This document shows, piece by piece, positions 5,525 through 12,720 of a stretch of DNA of 19,702 nucleotides (the first letter of the stretch is position 1; every line of letters begins with the position of its first letter). The notes beneath the pieces are model-generated. The model did not search any database, was not told the DNA's origin, and saw nothing but the letters and a program-made list of their open reading frames with translations. Origin of the DNA: Candidatus Segatella papionis (GTDB lineage Bacteria; Bacteroidota; Bacteroidia; Bacteroidales; Bacteroidaceae); NCBI GenBank assembly GCA_002297965.1, contig DBLF01000065.1:6308-26009 (forward strand). The letters are read 5' to 3'. The translations under genes and the position numbers were made by a program.

Positions 5525-7585
5525 TTACTTCGCCTTATTCAGTCGCTTGATGACCGAATAAGCATCATACAATCCCAACTCTCCTGCTTTAGACAAGTCC
5601 TGGATGCCAGCCTGCTTGTTGCCACTCTTGGCACGAGCGATACCTCTATTATAATAAGCCTCGGCAAGACGGCTGTCAAGCTTCAAGGCGATGGAGTAAT
5701 CGTCGATGGCCTTCGACAACTCGTTTCTGCCAGCATGCAGATTACCCCTGTTATAATAGATGTAAGCATTGTTGCTATTCAGGCGGATGGCATCGCTGAA
5801 GTCTGCCTCGGCAGAGTGGATATTGGTGATACCCTTGCCCTCAGCCTTGTTGAACTCATCCATCTCTGCCTGGCAAACGGCACGCTGCCAGTAGGCTAAG
5901 GCACATTTGTCATCCAACGACAGATAATAGGTGAAGTCGCTGATGGCTGCCTCGAAGTCGCGAAGCACACTGTGGGCTATAGCACGACGCATCAGGATGG
6001 TCTTCTTCTGCTCCAAGTCCTTGGCTACGCTCAGCTCTGCCGAGAGCTTATCGATGAGCGAGAAGATTCGCATCGACCCATTGTCGTCCAACTGTTCCTT
6101 AGAGCATACGATATAGACTTTGTCAGCAGACTTGTTAGCCTTGGCAGAAGCAGACGATGAAGCCGATGAAGCTGACTGCTTAGACGATGAAGCCGATGAA
6201 GCTGACTGCTTAGACGATGCTTTTGCAATGGTCTGATTCAACGCCTCCACATCCTTGTCGAACGCCTGCACGCCACTCACATTCTGCGTGTTAGGGAAGT
6301 AAGACAACTGGAACATCGGAAGATAAGACTCCTCCACCTGTCTATTCTGCACCCTGCCTCGATACTCACTCTTGTAGTTGTGCTCATACTTAGGCTCATC
6401 ATCGACCACGAGCGAAGCAAACTTGTTAGGGTCTATCTCCGAACGTTTGCGCATCTCCTTTTTGGTCTTCGCACTCCATCGAGGCTGAATACCAAGATGC
6501 TTGTTCATCTGCGCCTTGAAGATGCGGAACTCGTCAAGCTCCGCCTTTGCCGTCATACCCAGACGGCGATAGCAATGGGCACGATAAGAGAGACCCGTCC
6601 AGAAGTTAGGGAACTGCTCGATAACCGTGCTATAGTCACGGATGGCAGCCCTGAGATTGCCCGTCTTGTCGTGCAGGAGCGCACGGTTGAAGATGGCCAT
6701 GAAGTTCTTAGGCTCCATCTTGATGATGAAGTCGAAGTCGGTGATGGCTCGGTTGTCGTCGCCTAGTTGCACGCGCATCAAACCACGGTTGTAGTGAGCG
6801 AGGAAATTGTTAGGATCCAAGTCGAGCGCAGCATCATAGTCGCTCATCGCCCCACGCAAGTTGTTCAGATTAATGCGCGCCAAGGCACGATTGATGTAGC
6901 TGTTCACATTGTTGGGTTTGAAATGCAGCGACTTGGTAAGTGCCTCGTCAGCCACCTTCCACTCTTTGCGAGCCAGCGCCATATAGGCACGTGTGGTCCA
7001 CGCATCGCCATCATACGGGTTGAGCTTCAAGCTCTGGTCGAGCCACTTCTCCGCCTGCACAGTATCCTTCTGGTGGAGATACACCTCCGCCTTGAGCGAG
7101 TAAGCGTTCGAGTAATCCTTCCACTTGGTGATGACCGTATCCAGCTCCAACTGCGCCTTGTCGTAATTCTTCGCCTCCATCTGGCAGAGTGCCCTATTGA
7201 ACCAATAGTTACGATTGCGAGGCTCCAGACGTATGGCTGCATTATAATCGGCGATGGCATCATCGTAGCGATTCTGGCGGATGCGACAAATGGCACGCAA
7301 ATCATAGATATCGTTGATGTAAGGGTTCAGGTTGAGTGCCTCTGAAGCATCGCTCTCAGCACCCACATAATCATCGAGGTTAAATTTGGCCACACTGCGG
7401 TAATACCAAGGCTCATAGAGGTATGGCTTGGCACCGATGGCAAGATTAAAATACTTGATGGAAAGGACGAAGTCCTCGTAATACAAGGCACTGCGACCAG
7501 CAGTAACCAAACGGTCAACCCTATATTGTGCCGATGCTGACAAAGCAGCCAGCATCAGCACGAAAGTGAAAATAAACTTTTTCAT
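5525..7585 (-). CDS. Secreted TPR-repeat protein, 686 residues
   Basis: The start is placed at ATG 7583-7585 because it gives a classic signal peptide, MKKFIFTFVLMLAALSASAQ. The frame is open 19 codons further upstream, but that part is the def-TPR spacer with its repeat. Mature residues from about 22 to 370 form a long run of 34-residue tetratricopeptide repeats with recurring signatures such as YWFNRALCQMEAKNYDKA and AHYNRGLMRVQLGDDNRA. A charged linker and a low-complexity Ser/Ala/Lys stretch (SKQSASSASS duplicated) follow, then about four more TPRs to the C-terminus. It is likely periplasmic or cell-envelope associated, serving protein-protein interaction. It is last in the SPOR-ruvX-def-TPR cluster, starting 60 bases after def. 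The binding partner is unknown. Confidence 0.88.
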   Translation of the reverse strand: MKKFIFTFVLMLAALSASAQYRVDRLVTAGRSALYYEDFVLSIKYFNLAIGAKPYLYEPWYYRSVAKFNLDDYVGAESDASEALNLNPYINDIYDLRAICRIRQNRYDDAIADYNAAIRLEPRNRNYWFNRALCQMEAKNYDKAQLELDTVITKWKDYSNAYSLKAEVYLHQKDTVQAEKWLDQSLKLNPYDGDAWTTRAYMALARKEWKVADEALTKSLHFKPNNVNSYINRALARINLNNLRGAMSDYDAALDLDPNNFLAHYNRGLMRVQLGDDNRAITDFDFIIKMEPKNFMAIFNRALLHDKTGNLRAAIRDYSTVIEQFPNFWTGLSYRAHCYRRLGMTAKAELDEFRIFKAQMNKHLGIQPRWSAKTKKEMRKRSEIDPNKFASLVVDDEPKYEHNYKSEYRGRVQNRQVEESYLPMFQLSYFPNTQNVSGVQAFDKDVEALNQTIAKASSKQSASSASSSKQSASSASSSASAKANKSADKVYIVCSKEQLDDNGSMRIFSLIDKLSAELSVAKDLEQKKTILMRRAIAHSVLRDFEAAISDFTYYLSLDDKCALAYWQRAVCQAEMDEFNKAEGKGITNIHSAEADFSDAIRLNSNNAYIYYNRGNLHAGRNELSKAIDDYSIALKLDSRLAEAYYNRGIARAKSGNKQAGIQDLSKAGELGLYDAYSVIKRLNKAK
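6153..6212 (-). repeat. In-frame 30-bp tandem duplication in the TPR gene
   Basis: Two identical 30-bp units (6153-6182, 6183-6212), plus the first bases of a third, encode the ten-residue unit SKQSASSASS twice in the linker between TPR blocks. Unit length is a multiple of three, so copy changes would keep the frame. Confidence 0.92.
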
Positions 7586-7606
7586 ATAATTGCAAAAAGT
7601 GTATCT

Positions 7607-7636
7607 CAAAAAAGCTATTTCAAAAAAAGCTATTTT
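7607..7636 (-). repeat. Short tandem duplication between def and the TPR gene
   Basis: On the plus strand, CAAAAAAGCTATTT at 7607-7620 is followed directly by CAAAAAAAGCTATTTT at 7621-7636. It fills much of the 60-bp spacer between the def stop and TPR start. Confidence 0.75.
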
Positions 7637-7645
7637 CCACAAATA

Positions 7646-8206
7646 CTATCGACGAATCTTGGTACGATAGCTACAACGGAACTTGCCCTTGATGATGTTT
7701 TTGAGCTTGCCCGCAATCATATTCTTGCGAAGAGGAGACACGCGATCCACAAACATCGTTCCCTCCAAGTGGTCGAACTCATGCTGCATCACGCGAGCCA
7801 AATAGCCCCCTACCCACTCATCATGCTCCTGGAACTGCTCGTCCATATACTTCACATGGATACGCGTTGGGCGAACCACCTTCTCGTTGATGCCAGGGAT
7901 AGAGAGACATCCCTCGTCGGAAGAGTCCTTGGGAGCCTCCTCATCATACTCCAGGATATGAGGGTTGATGAAGGTATGGCGGAATCCCTTGTACTCAGGC
8001 AGGTCATCGCTGAGCACATCGAGGTCGATGACCACCAAGCGGATGGCCAAGCCTATTTGTGGAGCAGCCAACCCGATGCCATTGCTGGAATCGAGGGTCT
8101 CGTACATGTTGTTAATAAGCTCCTTGAGCTCAGGATAATCGGGTGTAATGTCTTCAGCCACTTTTCTCAATACAGGCTGACCATAAATATAAATTGGTAA
8201 AATCAT
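7646..8206 (-). CDS. def: Peptide deformylase
   Basis: A 186-residue protein with all three deformylase motifs: GIGLAAPQ at 43-50, EGCLS at 98-102 with metal ligand Cys100, and QHEFDH at 141-146 with His142, catalytic Glu143 and His146. It removes the N-formyl group from nascent proteins, using Fe2+ or a similar metal. The start ATG (8204-8206) overlaps the ruvX stop by four bases, so the two are translationally coupled. The C-terminus is basic and slightly long (KGKFRCSYRTKIRR). The identification is firm. Confidence 0.97.
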   Translation of the reverse strand: MILPIYIYGQPVLRKVAEDITPDYPELKELINNMYETLDSSNGIGLAAPQIGLAIRLVVIDLDVLSDDLPEYKGFRHTFINPHILEYDEEAPKDSSDEGCLSIPGINEKVVRPTRIHVKYMDEQFQEHDEWVGGYLARVMQHEFDHLEGTMFVDRVSPLRKNMIAGKLKNIIKGKFRCSYRTKIRR

Positions 8207-8616
8207 CTTCTTGATTGCATGAAATCTTGTAATATGATGGTAGCGCTTATTTCATCTACCAATCCCTTGTTTTCTCTCCTCGTCTTCTTCTTAACACCGC
8301 CGTCTATCATCGCCCGATGGGCGAGCACCGACGTGAATCGCTCGTCGTAATACTCGATAGGCACCTCGGGATGAGCCTTGCGCCAACGGTTATAGAAATT
8401 CTCCACTCGCGCCAGGTTCTCACTGGGCAGGCCATTGGGCTGTGTAGGCTTACCGATGACGATGCGCTCCACCTGCTCCTTCTGGATATAGGCTTCGCAG
8501 AAGTCGAAAAGTTCGGACGTAGCGACTGTAGCCAACCCATTGGCTATGATCTGCAATGGGTCGGTAACTGCCAGTCCAGTACGTTTTTTACCGTAGTCTA
8601 TGGATAAAATTCTCAT
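8203..8616 (-). CDS. ruvX: Holliday junction resolvase-like / pre-16S rRNA nuclease RuvX (YqgF)
   Basis: A 137-residue RNase H-fold protein, the usual size for the YqgF/RuvX family. It shows IDYGKKRTG at 6-14 with the first catalytic Asp, ERIVIGKP at 50-57, YDERFTS at 90-96 with an acidic residue, and KGLVDEISA at 117-125 with the last catalytic acid. In E. coli YqgF processes the 5' end of 16S rRNA; a Holliday-junction role has been proposed for the family. It lies between the SPOR lipoprotein gene (77-bp spacer made of tandem repeats) and def (4-bp overlap). Confidence 0.95.
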   Translation of the reverse strand: MRILSIDYGKKRTGLAVTDPLQIIANGLATVATSELFDFCEAYIQKEQVERIVIGKPTQPNGLPSENLARVENFYNRWRKAHPEVPIEYYDERFTSVLAHRAMIDGGVKKKTRRENKGLVDEISATIILQDFMQSRR

Positions 8617-8627
8617 TTAGCTACGAA

Positions 8628-8703
8628 ATATCAATGTTTGAATTTACTTCTTGACATCAATGTTTGAATTACTTCTTGACATCAATGTTTGAATTACTTC
8701 TTG
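8628..8703 (-). repeat. 25-bp tandem array (3 copies) spanning the SPOR gene stop codon
   Basis: Plus-strand copies lie at 8628-8653 (26 bp, one extra T), 8654-8678 and 8679-8703; the latter two are identical. Each contains CAATGTTTGAATT. The copy nearest the SPOR gene includes its last two Lys codons and stop (TTA at 8694-8696 on the plus strand), so the array looks like serial duplication of the gene's 3' end into the spacer before ruvX. Each copy repeats the stop codon. Confidence 0.93.
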
Positions 8704-9185
8704 AGAAGCAACCATGCGTCAGGATACTTGCCAGCGCGAAGCTCGTTGCGGCTCTTCACAGCTCCAGCCTTGTCAACGAAGGTAGAAGCGATGACACGAT
8801 ACATGTTACGCTCGCTATTGTAAGCCACCTGAGCGTCATAACCTGCGCTCTTCAATGTGCTAGCCAATCCCTCGGCGTTTGCCTTGAGTGAGAAAGAACC
8901 AACCACTACACTGAAGTTCTGAAGGCCAGAACCTGAGACGAGATTCACGCTCTCCTGGCGTACGGTAGCATTGTCAACCTCTGTATTTGTACTCTCTGAA
9001 GGAGTTGTTGTTTCCAATGGAGTAACCACAGGTTCCTGAGCCACAGGAGTCTCCTGCTGTTGCTGAGCCTCCTGCTGCTGGGCCTTCTCGTATGCTTTCT
9101 TATAAGCACTTTCCTTAGATGAACCACAACTTGCGAGTGCCAACACTGCGCACAATCCAAAGCTCAATACTGATAATTTCTTCAT
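8694..9185 (-). CDS. SPOR-domain lipoprotein
   Basis: 163 residues. A lipoprotein signal peptide ends in LASC, with lipidated Cys20. The next segment (about 23-75) is Gln/Glu/Thr-rich, low complexity and likely an extended tether. Residues 88-163 form a SPOR domain (NFSVVVGSF, then a helix, then MYRVIAS and a final strand). SPOR domains bind glycan strands lacking stem peptides, often at the division site, so a role at the cell envelope or septum is likely. It is first in the minus-strand cluster with ruvX, def and the TPR gene. A weak -7-like box (CGAAAATA at 9285-9292 on the plus strand) lies upstream, without a -33. The 9186-9387 stretch otherwise holds only AT-rich DNA. Confidence 0.9.
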   Translation of the reverse strand: MKKLSVLSFGLCAVLALASCGSSKESAYKKAYEKAQQQEAQQQQETPVAQEPVVTPLETTTPSESTNTEVDNATVRQESVNLVSGSGLQNFSVVVGSFSLKANAEGLASTLKSAGYDAQVAYNSERNMYRVIASTFVDKAGAVKSRNELRAGKYPDAWLLLKK

Positions 9186-9387
9186 AATCTTTCTAAATTA
9201 CTATTTATGTTTACCTTTATAATCCAACACATTTCACACCTTATTTATATAAGGCGATTCACGTCGCTTTCTGTTTTTGTTCTGCGAAAATACAAATAAT
9301 ATCCCAAAGAAAGAAAGATTTAGAGCATAAAGATTGTTAAACTCAAGGTAATACAACACTTTTAACGAAAAATTAAGACTTAAAAGC

Positions 9388-9417
9388 TTGCTTTTTAAAG
9401 AATTATTCGTATATTTG
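9388..9417 (+). promoter_or_regulatory. Promoter of the YtxH/holin-like trio
   Basis: TTG at 9388-9390, 19 bases, TATATTTG at 9410-9417: a good Bacteroidota promoter. The start would be near 9423, leaving a leader of about 95 nt before the ATG at 9519. Confidence 0.72.
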
Positions 9418-9432
9418 CAATTGATAAGAGAC

Positions 9433-9467
9433 AAGCCCACGCAAGGCTAACCTTGATGAATAGGCTT
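9433..9467 (+). other. Hairpin in the 5' leader of the trio
   Basis: AAGCC at 9433-9437 can pair with GGCTT at 9463-9467. Inside, CAAGG at 9442-9446 pairs with CCTTG at 9451-9455 over a CTAA loop. It begins about 10 bases after the predicted transcription start, so it could protect the 5' end or affect regulation. The stems are short. Confidence 0.35.
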
Positions 9468-9518
9468 AGTCAACATCGACTACTCAATAAATTGTATAAC
9501 ATTTAAAACTTTAAAATT

Positions 9519-9731
9519 ATGAAGGCATTAGGTTACATTGGTGCATTCCTTGGCGGTGCAATCGCCGGTTCAGCACTCGGATTGATTTTCGCTCCTGAGA
9601 AGGGAGAAGATACACGCAGCAAGATTGCTGGCGCAGTGGATGACTTCTGCAAGAAGCACGACATCAAGTTGAGCCGCAAGGACGTGGACGACTTGGTTGA
9701 CGACATCAAGGAAGCAGCTCCAGAGGTATAA
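9519..9731 (+). CDS. YtxH-domain small membrane protein
   Basis: 70 residues. A glycine/alanine-rich transmembrane helix (about 5-24, GAFLGGAIAGSALGLIFA) is followed directly by APEKGEDTRSKI, the typical YtxH junction, then an amphipathic charged helix. YtxH proteins are linked to general stress in Bacillus. Architecture and neighbours recall E. coli YqjD, a membrane-anchored ribosome-associated stationary-phase protein, though homology is not shown. First gene of a three-gene set with its own promoter. Confidence 0.85.
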   Translation: MKALGYIGAFLGGAIAGSALGLIFAPEKGEDTRSKIAGAVDDFCKKHDIKLSRKDVDDLVDDIKEAAPEV

Positions 9732-9760
9732 TTCCGAAATAGTCAGCTTTATTTGTATCT

Positions 9761-9790
9761 GCGCACAAAACATAAGCGCACAAAACATAT
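9761..9790 (+). repeat. 15-bp tandem duplication between YtxH and holin-like genes
   Basis: GCGCACAAAACATAA (9761-9775) is followed by GCGCACAAAACATAT (9776-9790), one mismatch. It lies in the 78-bp spacer before the ATG at 9810. Confidence 0.88.
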
Positions 9791-9809
9791 CAATAATCAA
9801 GACACAAGA

Positions 9810-10160
9810 ATGTTTTCTAGCGATAAGAATGTAGAGACCATCGGGCAACTCGTAGAGGTGCTCAAGCACTACATCGGGCTCAAGTCAGAATACATCAAGC
9901 TCGACGTGGTAGATAAGGTGGTAAGGTTGCTCACAGCACTCACCATCGGTGCACTGCTGCTTGCCTTGCTCGCTCTAGCGGTGATATACCTTTCGTTTGC
10001 TGCCGCTTATGCCTTGGAAGATGTCGTAGGATTAGCTCCAGCATTCTGCATCGTGGCGGGAGCCTACTTATTGATATTGGTAATATTCATCGTATTCCGG
10101 CACCAATGGATTGAGAAGCCTCTGGTGAAATTCTTGGCTAGCCTGCTAATGCAAAACTAA
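9810..10160 (+). CDS. Phage-holin-3_6/YqjE-like membrane protein
   Basis: ATG at 9810 gives 116 residues; an in-frame TTG at 9753 would translate the spacer repeat and is rejected. A soluble helix (about 1-38, ending SEYIKLDVVDKVV) is followed by two long hydrophobic helices (about 39-68 and 72-96) and the end RHQWIEKPLVKFLASLL. This is the pattern of the putative holin superfamily III/YqjE family, widespread in chromosomes and not evidence of a phage. It is probably an inner-membrane protein working with its neighbours in envelope or stress physiology. Confidence 0.82.
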   Translation: MFSSDKNVETIGQLVEVLKHYIGLKSEYIKLDVVDKVVRLLTALTIGALLLALLALAVIYLSFAAAYALEDVVGLAPAFCIVAGAYLLILVIFIVFRHQWIEKPLVKFLASLLMQN

Positions 10161-10171
10161 AAATTGGCACT

Positions 10172-10462
10172 ATGATGACAAAAGAGCAAAACGACAAGTA
10201 CTTAGACGATGGCAACGAAAGCCGAGAGTACAGAAGCCTCAACGACATCAGATTGCGCAAGGAGACGCTCCGCAAAAGCATAGAGGCAGACGACAAGAAA
10301 ATCAAAACCCTATGGAACTCACTCTTCACGCTGCCTGACGCATTCTCCAAGGATGCTAGCAGGAGCAAGAGAATAACGAGTATGATCTCCATTGGCACAG
10401 GAGCTTTCGATGGTGCCATCTTGGCATGGAAACTTTACAGGAAATTCAAGAAAAAGAAGTAA
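10172..10462 (+). CDS. Small basic protein downstream of the holin-like gene (YqjK position)
   Basis: 96 residues starting MMTKEQ; the second ATG at 10175 is an equally possible start. It begins 11 bases after the holin-like stop. The N-terminal half is charged and probably coiled (LRKETLRKSIEADDKKIKTL). A mildly hydrophobic stretch ITSMISIGTGAFDGAILAW (about 68-86) precedes a strongly basic end. Position and size match YqjK in the yqjCDEK cluster, but I do not recognise sequence homology. A strong terminator follows. Confidence 0.75.
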   Translation: MMTKEQNDKYLDDGNESREYRSLNDIRLRKETLRKSIEADDKKIKTLWNSLFTLPDAFSKDASRSKRITSMISIGTGAFDGAILAWKLYRKFKKKK

Positions 10463-10482
10463 AGGATATAATCTTCAAAAAG

Positions 10483-10513
10483 TGCGGTTTTCTAGCTGGA
10501 AGCCGCATTTTTT
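10483..10513 (+). terminator. Intrinsic terminator of the trio
   Basis: TGCGGTTTTC at 10483-10492 pairs with GGAAGCCGCA at 10498-10507 (two G-T pairs), followed by six T. It lies 20 bases after the stop of the last gene. Confidence 0.9.
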
Positions 10514-10600
10514 ATGTCCCAAACAGTTTAACAATTTATACTCTAACACAGCAAAAACAGCAAAGACATAAATAACAAAGAATTTAAAAGAGGTTTAAAA

Positions 10601-10667
10601 ACAAAAAAGGGTCACCGCCGTGACCCCATTACCTTGTTAACCTTAAATCTAATACTATGAAAAACAC
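10601..10667 (-). ncRNA. Candidate small RNA, about 67 nt, with own promoter and terminator
   Basis: On the minus strand a promoter (TTG, 20 bases, TACTTTTG) at 10673-10703 is followed about 45 bases later by a perfect hairpin, GGGTCAC GGCG GTGACCC (complement of 10609-10626), and then six T plus a T-rich tail: a textbook intrinsic terminator. No minus-strand ORF of meaningful length fits between. The body (TATTAGATTTAAGGTTAAC on the minus strand) resembles a sequence I recall as conserved in other Bacteroidales genomes, but I cannot name an Rfam family. Ends are estimated from the promoter and terminator. It sits downstream of the YtxH trio and converges on it. I also considered a plus-strand reading with a 19-codon ORF, but rejected it. 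Confidence 0.68.
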
Positions 10668-10672
10668 ATGTG

Positions 10673-10703
10673 CAAAAGTAGCAAGAAACTATGAGTCTTG
10701 CAA
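10673..10703 (-). promoter_or_regulatory. Promoter of the candidate small RNA
   Basis: On the minus strand, TTG (plus 10701-10703) and TACTTTTG (plus 10673-10680) are 20 bases apart, an excellent match. The palindrome CACATGTG (10665-10672) directly follows the -7 box at the expected start site. The remaining 10714-10796 bases hold nothing I can assign. Confidence 0.72.
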
Positions 10704-10796
10704 GTTTTTACCCTAGATTCGCCCTAGTTTTAATTCTATTTAACATGCTTTGTCCAATGTTTTTATTAAATTAAATCTAGTTAAACTTTTCATTGT

Positions 10797-10848
10797 GTGA
10801 ATCAACATTGTTAATCCACATCGCCAATCCACATCATTAATTCACATC
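10797..10848 (-). repeat. 13-bp tandem array (4 copies) spanning the metallo-hydrolase stop codon
   Basis: Plus-strand units lie at 10797-10809, 10810-10822, 10823-10835 and 10836-10848, each built on AATCCACATC. The last holds the final codons and stop (TTA at 10837-10839) of the metallo-hydrolase gene. The copy furthest from the gene is the most decayed. Confidence 0.82.
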
Positions 10849-11610
10849 CAGCTGCAAGCCATCATAAGCGAAACCAAACCCTTCAGGAAGCCTTGCATTA
10901 GCTTCGTCATGTAGCCCAATCTGGTGAGTAACATGGGTAAGATAAGCCTGTCTAGCCCCAATCCTACGAGCCACACGGATAGCATCATCCACCAATTGAT
11001 GGCTATGATGCGGCTTGTCAAATCTCAGCGCATTAATAACCAAGGTTTCCACCCCTTCCAGATAAGGATACTCCTCATCAGCCATAGTCTTCATATCCGT
11101 AATATAGGCAAACTTACCAAAACGATAGCCCAGGATGGGCATCTTATCGTGCATCACACGAATAGGTACAAACTCGATGTCTCCTATCCGATAAGTACGG
11201 TGAGGCTCAATCGTATGAAGTTTGAGTTTGGGCGCGCCAGGATACAGCTTCTCCGCATCCTTTGGGAAACAATAAGGCATCGTATGGGGTAACGTGCTCG
11301 TAACAATTTCATCTCCATAAATATCAATGTCACCATACACACAGAATCCTCGCAAATCGTCTATACCTCCCACATGGTCGTAATGGATATGGGTAATAAG
11401 CACCCCGTCTAAACGACGAAAAGGAACACGCAACAGCTCCTGACGGATGTCAGGACCCGCATCGATCAAGATACGTGTGCTTTCCGTCTCCACCATCGCA
11501 GCTGCACGCAATCGATTATCTCGGGGATCCTTACTGCGACACACCTTGCAATTGCATCCCAAAACAGGAACACCGCTCGATGTTCCTGTTCCCAATAAAG
11601 TTACCTTCAT
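10837..11610 (-). CDS. PhnP-like MBL-fold metallo-hydrolase
   Basis: 257 residues of a metallo-beta-lactamase-fold phosphodiesterase. The motif THIHYDHVGG gives metal ligands His74, His76, Asp78 and His79. Further likely ligands are His154 (VMHD), Asp172 (ITD) and His226 (LTHVTH). Near the N-terminus, GTGTSSGVPVLGC plus CNCKVC (Cys19, 21, 24) match the extra structural zinc site of PhnP, which hydrolyses cyclic phosphodiesters such as 5-phosphoribosyl 1,2-cyclic phosphate. No phosphonate genes are nearby, so the substrate may differ. It starts 47 bases after murB and is probably co-transcribed with murB and the DUF4348 gene. Confidence 0.9.
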   Translation of the reverse strand: MKVTLLGTGTSSGVPVLGCNCKVCRSKDPRDNRLRAAAMVETESTRILIDAGPDIRQELLRVPFRRLDGVLITHIHYDHVGGIDDLRGFCVYGDIDIYGDEIVTSTLPHTMPYCFPKDAEKLYPGAPKLKLHTIEPHRTYRIGDIEFVPIRVMHDKMPILGYRFGKFAYITDMKTMADEEYPYLEGVETLVINALRFDKPHHSHQLVDDAIRVARRIGARQAYLTHVTHQIGLHDEANARLPEGFGFAYDGLQLDVN

Positions 11611-11615
11611 ACTAT

Positions 11616-11664
11616 CTTTATCCTTTATTTCCTTATTCTTCTTTGCTTCCTTACCTTTTACTTC
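11616..11664 (-). repeat. Purine-rich degenerate repeats between murB and the metallo-hydrolase gene
   Basis: On the minus strand, three related units of 15, 18 and 16 bp follow one another: GAAGTAAAAGGTAAG (which holds the murB stop), GAAGCAAAGAAGAATAAG and GAAATAAAGGATAAAG. The spacer also supplies purine-rich sequence just ahead of the metallo-hydrolase start. The low complexity makes the repeat interpretation uncertain. Confidence 0.45.
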
Positions 11665-12704
11665 ACATTGACTTCCGGATGGATATCAACGCCAAATTTC
11701 TGTTTTACATCCTTACGGATAGCATCACAGAGATTAACTATTTCCCCACCAGTGGCACCGCCCAGATTGACCAAGACCAAAGCTTGCTTGTCGTGTACAC
11801 CTGCACGTCCCAAACTTTTCCCTTTCCAGCCACACTGGTCAATCATCCATCCAGCAGGAATCTTCTCTCGATTCTCATCCACTGTATAATGAGGCATTCC
11901 TGGATATTGGGCAGCCAATTCCTCATACTTAGACTTCGCAACAATTGGATTCATAAAGAAACTGCCCGCATTACCTTGCAACTTAGGATCAGGCAACTTA
12001 GCATTGCGAATCTCGATGATAACATTTCGCAATTGTTGAGCAGAAGGATGAGCAATTCCCTTTGCGGCAAGCGAAGCTTTGATGTTTCCGTAATCCAAGT
12101 CTGGGACAAAATCCTTACTCAGACGATACACCACGTGAGTGACTAGATATTTATCTCTCCACTCATGCTTAAACTTACTCTGGCGATAAGCATACTCACA
12201 CTGGGAATTGGTAAAAGTAACCAATTTTCCTGTAGCTATCTGCACAGCTTCCACCTTAAATATAATGTCTTTAGCCTCTACGCCATAAGCGCCTATGTTC
12301 TGCACAGCACTCGCCCCCACTTCACCAGGAATAATACTCAAGTTCTCAGCTCCATAATAGCCATGCTCTACAGCGAATGCCACCACATCATCAAACACTT
12401 CACCGCTTCCACATTCCAGAAAGACGGCATCATTTGCGCTAGAAGCATCCATTTTCCCCACCTCGTTTTCATCCATCACCTTGATGCCCTTGATGGCGGA
12501 ATGAAGCACTGTACCTGGATAATCTTTCGTAAGCAAGAGATTGCTTCCACCGCCCAAGATGAGCAGCGGTTCATCATCAACAGTTAGCCCAGCCACTATC
12601 TGCTGAGCCTCAGCTACCGATGCATACTCCAAAAAACGATTGCATTTGGCATCGATTCCAAAGGTATTATGAGCCAAGAGGCTGTAGTTACGAATATCCT
12701 TCAT
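11658..12704 (-). CDS. murB: UDP-N-acetylenolpyruvoylglucosamine reductase
   Basis: 348 residues, type I (E. coli-like) MurB. The FAD-binding motif LLILGGGSNLLLT lies at 47-59, with IPGEVGASAVQNIGAYG at 125-141. The catalytic Ser248 is in GNAGSFFMNP, followed by PAGWMIDQCGWKGKSLGRAG, and the catalytic Glu344 is in IHPEVNV at the C-terminus. It reduces UDP-GlcNAc-enolpyruvate to UDP-MurNAc with NADPH in peptidoglycan synthesis. It is the middle gene of the minus-strand cluster; a 129-bp repeat-rich spacer separates it from the DUF4348 gene. The identification is firm. Confidence 0.97.
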   Translation of the reverse strand: MKDIRNYSLLAHNTFGIDAKCNRFLEYASVAEAQQIVAGLTVDDEPLLILGGGSNLLLTKDYPGTVLHSAIKGIKVMDENEVGKMDASSANDAVFLECGSGEVFDDVVAFAVEHGYYGAENLSIIPGEVGASAVQNIGAYGVEAKDIIFKVEAVQIATGKLVTFTNSQCEYAYRQSKFKHEWRDKYLVTHVVYRLSKDFVPDLDYGNIKASLAAKGIAHPSAQQLRNVIIEIRNAKLPDPKLQGNAGSFFMNPIVAKSKYEELAAQYPGMPHYTVDENREKIPAGWMIDQCGWKGKSLGRAGVHDKQALVLVNLGGATGGEIVNLCDAIRKDVKQKFGVDIHPEVNVK

Positions 12705-12720
12705 ATATTTTTCTTGTAAT

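Noticed and set aside
7586..7642. Upstream extension of the TPR protein by 19 residues
   Set aside because: It would place residues before a typical signal peptide and translate the def-TPR spacer repeat.
8628..8703. Possible mini CRISPR array
   Set aside because: The units abut with no spacers, include a gene stop codon, and no cas genes are near; it is a simple tandem repeat.
9810..10160. Holin-like gene as evidence of a prophage
   Set aside because: No other phage genes are present, and this family is common as a chromosomal membrane protein beside YtxH genes.
10657..10716. 19-codon plus-strand ORF (MKNTCAKVARNYESCKFLP)
   Set aside because: It has no plus-strand promoter and overlaps the minus-strand promoter and small-RNA body, which explain the sequence better.
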